5,484 bases of DNA from Acidobacteriaceae bacterium (GCA_003156615.1 PMHI01000610.1:1441-6924), one strand, 5' to 3'; positions 1 to 5,484 are shown, counted from the stretch's first letter. Translations and numbers: made by a program. Notes: a model not told the origin generated them from the letters alone.

Positions 1-1493
1 AGGCGGCGTCCAAGCTGCGAACTGAGTTGGGCGAATCGCTGGCGACGGTACAGAAGTTAGATGTTCCGTTGTCAGAGGCCACCACGTCTTCGCTCGAAGC
101 TCTGAAGGCGTACAGCCTTGGACAAAAGGCCACAAATGATAAAGGCCTCCCGGCAGCCCTGCCTTACCATCGACGCGCCATCGAGCTTGATCCAAATTTT
201 GCCATGGGCTACTTGGCGGTGGGCAGCGACTACTTCAGTCTCGGCGAGCTAGGTCGGGCCAGCGATTACTTCACCAAGGGATTCCAGTTGCGGGAACATG
301 CCAGCGAACGGGAAAAGCTGCATATCACCGCCAACTACTATCAGGCTGTAACCGGAGAACTGGATAAAGCAGCCCAGACGTATCGGGAGGAGATTGAGAG
401 CTACACACGGGAATTCCGAGCACATCTCGGTTTGGGCAATGTGTACGCTGAGCAGGGACAGTATGAGAGGGCTGCGGAGTCCTATCGCCAAAGCCTTCGT
501 CTCGCCCCAGATAATGTCGCTCCCTACATAGACCTTGCCGGCAGCCTGATGTCCTTGCAACGCTTCGACGAAACGCGGCAGATCATCGGCGAAGCACAGG
601 CACGAAAACTGGATAATGCTCTACTCCACAATGCTCTTTACGCTCTTGCCTTCCTTGGGTCGGACTCAGCGGCGATGGCGGAACAGCAACAGTGGTCTGC
701 GGGCAAGCCGGAAGAGAACCAAGGGCTTTCGCTTGCATCGGACACCGAGGCGTATGGCGGCCATCTGGGCAAGGCGCGGGAACTGACCAAGCGGGCCGTG
801 GACTCGGCCATTCGGGCGGACAGCAAGGAAAATGGGGCAATATGGCAGGCGATTGCCGCTCAGCGAGAAGCCGCTTACGGCAATCCTGCGGAAGCCCGGC
901 AGTCAGCGGCAGAGGCCTTGAAGCTGGCTCCCGCGAGTCAGGGTGTCGAGGTCGAAGCCGCGCTGGCGTTTGCCATGGCGGGCGATACTGCGCGAGCCGA
1001 TTCCTTGGCCCAAGACTTAGGGAAACGCTTTTCACTGGACACCCAGATGCAGTCGCTTTGGCTGCCTGCGATTCAGGGGCAATTGGCGCTGGACAGAAAG
1101 AATCCTCCTCTCGCCCTGAGTGCTTTGCAAGCTGCTTCACCCATCGAGTTGGGGGAAATTGCGTTCGTCAACAATTTTTCCTGCCTCTATCCCACCTACA
1201 TTCGAGGAGAGGCATACTTGGCAGCCGGACAGGGTAGCGCTGCCGCCGCCGAGTTTCAGAAGATTCTCGACCACGGCGGCATCGTCTGGAACTGCTGGAC
1301 GGGAGCGTTGGCGCATCTGGGCGTGGCTCGTGCCAACGCCTTGCAGTCGAAAACCTCGCAAGGAGCGGATGCCGACCTCGCCCGCGTTCGTGCGCTCGCC
1401 GCATACAAAGATTTCCTTGCACTATGGAAAGACGCTGACCCTGATATTCCTATCCTGAAAGAAGCCAAGGCGGAGTACGCGAAGCTGCAGTGA
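1..1493 (+). CDS. TPR-repeat protein, C-terminal part (5' end outside window)
   Basis: The reading frame is open from the left edge, with its first complete codon at base 3, so the TTG at 27 is not a convincing start and the N-terminus is missing. The visible part is about 496 residues, alpha-helical and alanine-rich, with no evident signal peptide or membrane segment. Tetratricopeptide units are clear around bases 150-300 (AIELDPN followed by a second helix pair) and 410-570 (GNVYAEQGQYERAAESYRQ, then LAPDN). More degenerate helical repeats continue to about base 1270. The opening residues (KLRTELGESL, then SSLEALKAYSLG) match, from memory, the linker preceding the TPR array in acidobacterial proteins that carry an N-terminal Ser/Thr kinase or CadC-like winged-helix domain. 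The full protein is therefore probably a kinase-TPR or DNA-binding-TPR regulator, with the repeats serving as a protein-interaction scaffold. Which N-terminal domain it has cannot be decided here. The gene converges on the anti-sigma gene and is followed by a probable terminator. Confidence 0.85.
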   Translation, partial: AASKLRTELGESLATVQKLDVPLSEATTSSLEALKAYSLGQKATNDKGLPAALPYHRRAIELDPNFAMGYLAVGSDYFSLGELGRASDYFTKGFQLREHASEREKLHITANYYQAVTGELDKAAQTYREEIESYTREFRAHLGLGNVYAEQGQYERAAESYRQSLRLAPDNVAPYIDLAGSLMSLQRFDETRQIIGEAQARKLDNALLHNALYALAFLGSDSAAMAEQQQWSAGKPEENQGLSLASDTEAYGGHLGKARELTKRAVDSAIRADSKENGAIWQAIAAQREAAYGNPAEARQSAAEALKLAPASQGVEVEAALAFAMAGDTARADSLAQDLGKRFSLDTQMQSLWLPAIQGQLALDRKNPPLALSALQAASPIELGEIAFVNNFSCLYPTYIRGEAYLAAGQGSAAAAEFQKILDHGGIVWNCWTGALAHLGVARANALQSKTSQGADADLARVRALAAYKDFLALWKDADPDIPILKEAKAEYAKLQ

Positions 1494-1523
1494 AGCCTTG
1501 TTCTTTTGTTCTTTTTTGGTTTA

Positions 1524-1546
1524 GCTGCTGAAGCAGCGGTTTTGTT
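1524..1546 (+). terminator. probable Rho-independent terminator of the TPR gene
   Basis: GCTGC (1524-1528), loop TGAA and GCAGC (1533-1537) form a short GC-rich hairpin. It is followed by GG and a T-rich tract (TTTTGTT, 1540-1546), 30 bases after the TGA of the TPR gene. The stem is only 5 bp, so strength is uncertain. There is no T tract on the minus-strand side, so it would act on the plus strand only. Confidence 0.45.
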
Positions 1547-1621
1547 AGAGGCTGTTAGGTTCGTGCTTGGATCGCTGCTTCGGAGTACAGGCGACTAAAT
1601 GTCACTTGCATCAGCGCTTAT

Positions 1622-1651
1622 GGACTCATTTCAAGTCCGCTGGAGTCAGCG
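1622..1651 (-). other. two small hairpins after the anti-sigma gene
   Basis: Two inverted repeats share base 1638: GGACT/AGTCC (1622-1626 with 1634-1638, 7-base loop) and CGCTG/CAGCG (1638-1642 with 1647-1651, 4-base loop). They lie about 20 bases beyond the stop codon of the minus-strand anti-sigma gene and could help end or stabilise its transcript. No T tract follows on the minus strand, so this is not a standard intrinsic terminator. Confidence 0.25.
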
Positions 1652-1671
1652 TGGGGTCTTGCGGCGGTCCG

Positions 1672-2280
1672 TCAAATGACCCGGTTCTCGATGAGCTGAT
1701 TCTCCGGTGAAGCCATCATCAGGAACAGACATCCGGCTTCAGTGAAGGTTTCCCCGTGGATCGAACCGGAATCAGCCCGGCAGTAGTCACCGGCGCCCAT
1801 GACATGGTTCTCCACATGAAGGTCGCCGGAAAGCATAAAAGGTTCCTCGATCGCCGCGTGATGGTGGCTGGGATAATGAGCTCCAGCCTCCATCCGAACC
1901 AATGCTGTGTTGTTTTTCTGCGTGGCGTCCCCATAGAGCGGCTTATAAGAAATGCCGGGAGCCACAGTCTGCCATGCGAGTTCGTCTGAACGCGCGATCA
2001 GCAATCCGTTTTGCTGCAAAAGAATTCCTGGAACTCTGGTGCTGCGGCTAACTCTCGACAGCAATCTTGTGCGGAGCGACGGAGGTGGCACAGCCGGGAC
2101 AGATTCTCCGAGGAGGCTGACAGTATCCGCAAAAGAACGAACCGCCATGGTGCAGCCATCGCACCCCTGGCGCAGATGTTCTTCAAATACGATTTTCTCG
2201 TCTGCGTCCAGAGCACCCAGAGCGTACAGCGATGCAAGCTCATGCGGGTCGGCGGTAGAAACCAGTCTTCTGTTGTTCAC
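1672..2280 (-). CDS. ChrR-like anti-sigma factor: zinc-binding N-terminus plus cupin domain
   Basis: This is a 202-residue cytoplasmic protein that probably binds and inhibits the ECF sigma factor encoded just upstream. Residues 10-60 resemble a zinc anti-sigma domain (HELASLYALGALD, then H35-x4-C40-x2-C43, with H13 as a possible fourth ligand). After a proline-rich linker (about 62-70), residues 85-195 form a ChrR-type cupin: H139-x-H141-x3-E145 and H175 occupy the metal-ligand pattern of Rhodobacter ChrR, as I recall it, with identical spacing. In Rhodobacter this protein releases RpoE on singlet oxygen; the signal here is inferred, not shown. The start is GTG at 2280, supported by the strong ribosome site GAGGAG (2286-2291) five bases upstream. 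The GTG overlaps, as GTGA, the stop of the frame-restored sigma gene, which suggests translational coupling. There is no membrane helix, unlike RskA-type anti-sigma factors. Confidence 0.85.
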   Translation of the reverse strand: MNNRRLVSTADPHELASLYALGALDADEKIVFEEHLRQGCDGCTMAVRSFADTVSLLGESVPAVPPPSLRTRLLSRVSRSTRVPGILLQQNGLLIARSDELAWQTVAPGISYKPLYGDATQKNNTALVRMEAGAHYPSHHHAAIEEPFMLSGDLHVENHVMGAGDYCRADSGSIHGETFTEAGCLFLMMASPENQLIENRVI

Positions 2281-2872
2281 GGCAACTCCTCAAACTGTCC
2301 CAATAATTTCCGCAACCGTAACATCCCAAGTCGTATTCGCGTCTTGACGGTGCCCAAAGCCAACCCCATTTGGGCCGCCACCTCAGTGTGATTGAGTCCG
2401 GAAAAAAAGCCAACTCGATAGCCTCGCGTTGATCAGGGGAAAGATTTGCCATGGCCTTCGCGAGCATGCGCGCCCGCCCGGCGTCGACGACCGCGCGCTC
2501 GGGACTGGGCCGGGAATCACTCAGGTGAACCACGTCGTCGACATGGTCTTCGAGTCCCGCTCGACGCGCCTTACGTCTGCGCAAGCAATCGATGGCGCGA
2601 CTGCGTACCAAAGTTACCAGCCATGATGATACTGTGCCGCGCTGCGGGTCGTAACTCTCGGCAGTCCGCCAGTCCCGAAGGTACACTTCCATAGTGACCT
2701 CTTCGGAGGACGAAGGTTCGCCCAGAATCCGCAGAGCCAAGCCGTAAACAATCCGGTTTGTGCTGTCGTAGAGGCGCGCAAGCGCGTCCTCATCTCCGTC
2801 AGCCAAGCGCGCGACCAAAGATTGCCAACCGCTTTGGTTATCCGTGCGGTTAATTGCGGTAAAGGATGCCAA
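2277..2872 (-). CDS. ECF (RpoE-like) sigma factor, frame interrupted at a T7 run
   Basis: This encodes an extracytoplasmic-function sigma factor that directs RNA polymerase to stress promoters. From a TTG at 2872, region 2 spans about residues 19-104 (LARLYDSTNRIVYGLALRI, then EEVTMEVYL, YDPQRGTVSSWLVTL and SRAIDCLRRRK). Region 4 begins near residue 144 (LSPDQREAIELAFF). As printed, the frame then leaves homology at seven T (2402-2408, minus-strand sense) and runs nonsensically to a stop at 2240. Stepping back one base on that run restores SGLNHTEVAAQMG, GTVKTRIRLGMLRLRKLL and a TGA at 2277-2279, giving 198 residues, a normal ECF length. The TTG start is chosen because AAAGGA lies just upstream (2876-2881) and homology begins soon after; an in-frame GTG at 3001 would add 43 unlike-sigma residues. 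The spacing of the ribosome site is short. The gene heads an operon with the ChrR-like gene. The frameshift could be a sequencing error, a real mutation or slippage. Confidence 0.8.
2402..2408 (-). other. T7 slippery run at the sigma-factor frame break
   Basis: On the coding strand the codons read GCT TTT TTT CCG. This fits the -1 slippery heptamer X XXY YYZ with all bases T, in the correct phase. A -1 step gives GCT TTT TTT TCC GGA CTC, restoring the conserved AFFSGLNHTEVA segment without losing any residue. One missing T in an original T8 would look identical. Confidence 0.75.
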
Positions 2873-2898
2873 CGTTCCTTTCTGAACAGTGCGCGAGC

Positions 2899-2923
2899 AA
2901 ACCAACCACGTACAAACCGTTCC
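2899..2923 (-). promoter_or_regulatory. candidate ECF-type promoter of the sigma/anti-sigma operon
   Basis: Minus-strand GGAAC (2923-2919), 16 bases, then GTTT (2902-2899) resembles the common ECF pattern of a GGAAC -35 box with a GTT-type -10 box at 16-17 bases. It lies 27-51 bases before the TTG start, leaving a leader of about 20 bases. Autoregulation by the sigma factor it serves would be typical. The match is short, so chance is possible. Confidence 0.4.
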
Positions 2924-2944
2924 GGATCGCGGACCGGCGATCCG
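2923..2944. promoter_or_regulatory. perfect 8+8 inverted repeat adjoining the sigma promoter
   Basis: CGGATCGC (2923-2930), six bases, then GCGATCCG (2937-2944) form a perfect inverted repeat. It abuts the candidate -35 box of the minus-strand operon. Its position suits an activator or repressor site for a dimeric regulator, or a DNA/RNA hairpin. No regulator is identified. Confidence 0.4.
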
Positions 2945-3330
2945 CCCCGAGGAGATACCGGCTCGGAGAGTGCCCAAAAGATAGCCCCGATTGTATGGCA
3001 CACTCGGGGGATTCGGTTATTGAGAATCCGGCCAACATTTTCTGATGGTTCGACAACACACGCGCCAGCAGGTCTCCTATTCCATGATCTAGGATCGATT
3101 CCCACACCTGCCTCCCGAAAGCCTGGCAGCGCTCTCGGCGGCTTGGTCCAACTTGCGAAAAGCTGGACCAGCAGGCGCGCTACGCCTATTCGGGGGAGGG
3201 CCATTCAATCGTGCACAAAGGACGTTCCAACAACCCGAGCCCGCTTTGCCCTGTTCTATGATTGATTACCAGAGAAAGTTGTCGGCGGATCTCGCACGGG
3301 TGAAAAAAGCTACCTTCTTGCAATTCTGCT
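2945..3330. other. intergenic region between divergent operons, no gene recognised
   Basis: No reading frame here has recognisable protein similarity, a convincing ribosome site and a sensible start. Frames open on both strands (for example 2822-3265 plus and 2614-3204 minus) give compositionally odd, Arg/Pro/Ser-rich products overlapping the sigma gene in other frames. The one clear structure is the hairpin at 3145-3169. No tRNA-like fold or transposase remnant was seen. Confidence 0.5.
3145..3169. other. 10-bp hairpin in the divergent intergenic region
   Basis: GGTCCAACTT (3145-3154), loop GCGAA and AAGCTGGACC (3160-3169) pair at nine of ten positions (one A-C mismatch). A T-A pair and a T-G wobble extend it on the outside. 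No T tract follows on either strand, so it is not an intrinsic terminator. A regulator site or an RNA hairpin in a leader is possible. Confidence 0.35.
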
Positions 3331-3390
3331 AAGACATGGAGGTGCGAAAGCACTCACTCAGAGGAATTTCGCAACCGAATGTCTTTTTCT
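3331..3390 (+). promoter_or_regulatory. candidate structured leader RNA or attenuator
   Basis: AAGACAT (3331-3337) pairs perfectly with ATGTCTT (3379-3385), enclosing a hairpin with a GAAA tetraloop (GTGC 3342-3345 with GCAC 3350-3353). GAG (3339-3341) can add pairing with CTC (3357-3359) across a 3-base bulge. The closing stem runs into a T-rich stretch (TCTTTTTCTG), which resembles an attenuator or terminator. It sits 71-130 bases before the response-regulator start. It matches no riboswitch consensus I could recall; I compared it by eye with GEMM (c-di-GMP-I), glycine and fluoride types. Confidence 0.3.
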
Positions 3391-3423
3391 GTATCTAACG
3401 AAGCCAACGAGGGATTGAGGAAA

Positions 3424-3492
3424 ATGTGTAATCATGTCCTTGCTTGGGGCTTAACTGAACATGCCGAAACCGATTTTGCTAAGCGTGGATGA
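3424..3492 (+). CDS. possible 22-codon upstream ORF overlapping the next gene's start
   Basis: ATG at 3424 follows a good ribosome-site sequence, GAGG (3417-3420), with a short three-base spacer. It opens a 22-residue frame (MCNHVLAWGL, then TEHAETDFAKRG) ending in TGA at 3490-3492. It overlaps the start of the 3461 gene in a different frame. The 3461 ATG has only GGGG (3446-3449) 11 bases upstream, a weaker site. The short ORF may control translation of the downstream gene, or may be chance. No similarity is recognised. Confidence 0.25.
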   Translation: MCNHVLAWGLTEHAETDFAKRG

Positions 3493-5128
3493 CGACTCCG
3501 ATGTTTTGCGGGCGATCGAGCGCGATCTTCGCTCGCAATACGGCGCGGACTACCGTGTGATCGGAAGCGATTCACCCGAGAGTGCGCTCGATCTGCTTAA
3601 GCAGTTGAAGGTGCGCAATGACAGCGTGGCTCTGCTGCTGGCCGACCAGCGTATGCCGCGTATGGATGGGGTGGAGTTCCTGCAGCAGGCGATGGAAATC
3701 TTTCCCACCGCGAAGCGCGCATTGCTCACTGCGTATGCCGATACCAACGCCGCGATCAGCGCCATCAATCATGCCAGCATCAACTATTTTTTCTTAAAGC
3801 CATGGGATCCTCCCACCGAGCTCCTGTATCCGCAATTGGATGATTTGCTCGACGATTGGCAGGCTTCCTTCCGTCCGACTTTTCAAGGGATCCGCTTGCT
3901 AGGCACGCGCTGGTCGCCACGATCCTACGAGTTGCGGGACTTCCTGGCGCGTAACCATGTCCCCTACCAATGGATTGACGTCGAGGCTTCCGCCAACGAT
4001 CCAGAAACCAGGCGCCTGATGGATGCGCTGGGTCCGGAGGCCGCCAATCTGCCGGTGGTGCTCTTCCCCGACGGCACCAAGTTGCTCGAGGGTATACCCG
4101 CGGACGTCGCACAAAAAGTCGGGTTGCGCACGCGTGCCCAAACCAGCTTCTACGATTTGGCAATTGTGGGCGGAGGGCCGGCTGGATTGGCCGCCGCCGT
4201 TTATGGAGCCTCCGAAGGTCTGCATACAGTGATGATCGAGCGTGAAGCACCCGGCGGTCAGGCTGGCATGAGCTCTCGCATCGAGAACTATCTTGGATTT
4301 CCGACCGGCCTCAGCGGCGCCGACCTGGCGCGGCGCGCGGTGGTGCAGGCCCAGCGCTTCGGAGTGGAAATCTTATCCCAGGAAGCTGTGGCAGCCCGAG
4401 CGGAGGGGCCTTACCGAATCATCAAGCTGGCGGATGGAAACGAGATTTCGTGTCACGCCCTGATGATCGCGACCGGTGTGCAGTGGCGTCGTCTGGCCGC
4501 TCCGGGCATAGACAGGTTGCAGGGCGCTGGGATTTACTATGGTGGCGGCGCGACCGAGGCTCTGTCCTGCAAGGGTGAGATCGTCTACGTGGTTGGGGGC
4601 GCAAACTCCGCCGGTCAGGCCGCGATGAACTTCGCGAGATACGCGGAGCGCGTCGTTATTCTTGTGCGTCGTGAGTCGCTTTCGAGCACCATGTCGCAAT
4701 ACTTGATCGATCAGATTAAAGAAACACCTAACATTCAGCTGTGGACACATGCAGCCGTAGCCGAGGTTCATGGCGAAACTCATCTGGAAGAAATCTCGGT
4801 GCTTTGCACCGATACCAATAAGATTGAGCGCGTGCCGGGCAGTGCGATGTTTATTTTCATCGGCGCCTTGCCACGCACGGATTGGCTGGCAGGACTCGTC
4901 GAACGGGACGAGCGCGGCTTTCTGTTGACCGGTCCCGACGTTATTCGTGACGGGCAACATCCCAAAGGATGGGCCCTTGATCGGGATCCGTTCTTGCTTG
5001 AGACCAATGTTCCCGGCATCTTTGCCGTGGGTGATGTGCGCCACGGTTCCATCAAACGCGTGGCTTCCGGAGTGGGCGAAGGCTCGGTGGCAGTGCAGTT
5101 CATCCATCAGTATCTGAGCAAGGTTTAA
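3461..5128 (+). CDS. response regulator receiver fused to thioredoxin-reductase-like FAD/NAD(P) oxidoreductase
   Basis: This is a 555-residue soluble fusion. Residues 1-120 are a CheY-like receiver with acidic residues D10-D12, phospho-acceptor D62 (ADQRMPRMDG), T90 and K113 (LKPWD), so phosphorylation should be possible. Residues 143-222 resemble a glutaredoxin/thioredoxin fold (GIRLLGTRWSPRSYELRDFL, then LPVVLFPDGT), but the usual CxxC is replaced by SPRS. Residues 230-555 are a class II thioredoxin-reductase-like flavoprotein: FAD motif GGGPAG (237-242), PGGQA (264-268), IATG (336-339), nucleotide motif VVGGANSAGQAA (377-388) and GIFAVGD (519-525). The redox CxxC expected shortly after IATG is absent (IYYGGGATEA instead); the only cysteines are C331, C370 and C449. 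It is therefore unlikely to be a conventional thioredoxin reductase. It may be a phosphorylation-gated NAD(P)H-dependent flavin enzyme with an unknown acceptor. The ATG at 3461 gives a standard receiver start; an in-frame stop at 3452 rules out a longer N-terminus. The stop codon directly precedes the next gene. Confidence 0.9.
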   Translation: MPKPILLSVDDDSDVLRAIERDLRSQYGADYRVIGSDSPESALDLLKQLKVRNDSVALLLADQRMPRMDGVEFLQQAMEIFPTAKRALLTAYADTNAAISAINHASINYFFLKPWDPPTELLYPQLDDLLDDWQASFRPTFQGIRLLGTRWSPRSYELRDFLARNHVPYQWIDVEASANDPETRRLMDALGPEAANLPVVLFPDGTKLLEGIPADVAQKVGLRTRAQTSFYDLAIVGGGPAGLAAAVYGASEGLHTVMIEREAPGGQAGMSSRIENYLGFPTGLSGADLARRAVVQAQRFGVEILSQEAVAARAEGPYRIIKLADGNEISCHALMIATGVQWRRLAAPGIDRLQGAGIYYGGGATEALSCKGEIVYVVGGANSAGQAAMNFARYAERVVILVRRESLSSTMSQYLIDQIKETPNIQLWTHAAVAEVHGETHLEEISVLCTDTNKIERVPGSAMFIFIGALPRTDWLAGLVERDERGFLLTGPDVIRDGQHPKGWALDRDPFLLETNVPGIFAVGDVRHGSIKRVASGVGEGSVAVQFIHQYLSKV

Positions 5129-5484
5129 ATGGTCGACAAATCCGAACTACTTCGCGTCCCAGTTTTTGCAGGTTTGCCAGACGATCAGATCGCCTGGTTC
5201 CTTGGCCAATCCCAAGAGATGAATCTCAAGGCGGGTGGTGTTTATTCGCGCCAAGGCGACCCCGCGGATACGATGTTTGTGATCCTTGAGGGTCACTTGC
5301 AGGGTCGGGCCGATCGTGCGGGAGACCTTTTTGTTTTCGATATAGAGCCCGGCGACGTTACGGGAGTGCTGCCGTTTTCGAGGATGAAGGAGTTTAAGGT
5401 GAGTCTGCGAGCTGAGACGGACACTCGCGCCCTGCGATTTCCCGCTTCGCTGTTTCCGGAACTGGTGCAGAAGATGCCGGTGCT
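5129..5484 (+). CDS. cyclic-nucleotide-binding-like domain protein, N-terminal part (3' end outside window)
   Basis: ATG at 5129 follows immediately on the TAA of the fusion gene (TAAATG), with AAGG (5120-5123) five bases upstream. The two genes are surely co-transcribed and probably translationally coupled. The 118 visible residues fit the start of a CAP-type cyclic-nucleotide-binding fold: LLRVPVFAGLPDDQIAWFL, then the KAGGVYSRQGDPADTMFVILEGHL beta-roll pattern split here as KAGGVYSRQGD (34-44) and MFVILEGHL (49-57), then PGDVTG (74-79). The phosphate-binding cassette is atypical: the GE and RxA signature is replaced by GDVTGVLPFSRM, so ligand binding is doubtful. From memory, genes beside such fused flavoproteins often encode a CNB domain followed by a histidine kinase. 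If so, this could be the kinase that phosphorylates D62 of its neighbour, but the decisive part is outside the window. Confidence 0.8.
   Translation, partial: MVDKSELLRVPVFAGLPDDQIAWFLGQSQEMNLKAGGVYSRQGDPADTMFVILEGHLQGRADRAGDLFVFDIEPGDVTGVLPFSRMKEFKVSLRAETDTRALRFPASLFPELVQKMPV

Noticed and set aside
583..1237. Several overlapping ORFs on both strands inside the TPR gene
   Set aside because: Products are rich in Arg, Pro, Ser and Gly without recognisable domains, and the TPR frame explains the sequence.
2873..3001. N-terminal extension of the sigma factor to a GTG at 3001
   Set aside because: The 43 added residues do not resemble ECF sigma N-termini, and the extension would include the candidate promoter and inverted repeat. 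The TTG at 2872 has a ribosome-like site and gives the normal length.
2614..3265. Open frames on both strands across the sigma gene start and the intergenic region
   Set aside because: No similarity, no convincing ribosome site, and they overlap the sigma region 2 coding sequence in other frames.
3363..3398. GGAATTT followed by TATCTAA as a promoter of the plus-strand operon
   Set aside because: Spacing between the boxes does not fit ECF or housekeeping promoters, so no promoter could be assigned for the 3461 gene.
3392..3400. ATCTAAC resembling an integron attC core site
   Set aside because: No matching GTTRRRY partner at a suitable distance and no cassette structure.
4373..5107. Long antisense ORF (244 codons) inside the flavoprotein gene
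   Set aside because: It is opposite a strongly supported gene with intact motifs; its product has no recognisable domain and its openness is expected from codon bias.

Overview
The window looks like chromosomal DNA from a soil-type Acidobacteriota (Terriglobia-like) bacterium. This is an inference from gene style: a TPR protein with the linker typical of acidobacterial kinase-TPR or winged-helix-TPR regulators, an ECF sigma factor paired with a ChrR-type cupin anti-sigma factor, and a response regulator fused to a thioredoxin-reductase-like flavoprotein. GC content is moderate to high, and GTG and TTG starts are used. No tRNA, rRNA, CRISPR array, insertion sequence or phage gene was seen.

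Layout: (1) Bases 1-1493, plus strand, hold the C-terminal part of a large TPR protein whose N-terminus lies off the left edge. (2) Bases 1494-1671 are a convergent intergenic gap with a probable terminator for the TPR gene and two small hairpins. (3) Bases 1672-2872, minus strand, are a two-gene operon: an ECF sigma factor followed by a ChrR-like zinc/cupin anti-sigma factor. The sigma gene is out of frame at a run of seven T. A -1 shift exactly there restores a complete region 4 and a stop codon that overlaps the anti-sigma start as GTGA. (4) Bases 2873-3460 are a 588-base divergent intergenic region. It holds a candidate ECF-type promoter and an adjoining perfect 8+8 inverted repeat in front of the sigma gene, a 10-bp hairpin, a candidate structured leader, and a 22-codon upstream ORF in front of the next gene. 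(5) Bases 3461-5128, plus strand, encode a REC / glutaredoxin-like / thioredoxin-reductase-like fusion that lacks redox CxxC motifs in both redox-type domains. (6) Base 5129 to the right edge, plus strand, begins a gene with a cyclic-nucleotide-binding-like fold, starting directly after the previous stop codon; it runs off the window.

How the parts may work together: both operons look like signal-responsive redox or stress regulators transcribed away from a shared region. By analogy with Rhodobacter RpoE-ChrR, the minus-strand pair would sense an oxidative signal such as singlet oxygen through the cupin domain and release the sigma factor. The plus-strand pair looks like a phosphorylation-controlled flavoprotein together with a CNB-domain partner, possibly the N-terminus of a sensor kinase. 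No direct link between the two operons is shown by the sequence. The most notable observation is the T7 frameshift in the sigma gene, which may be a sequencing error, a genuine mutation, or functional slippage.
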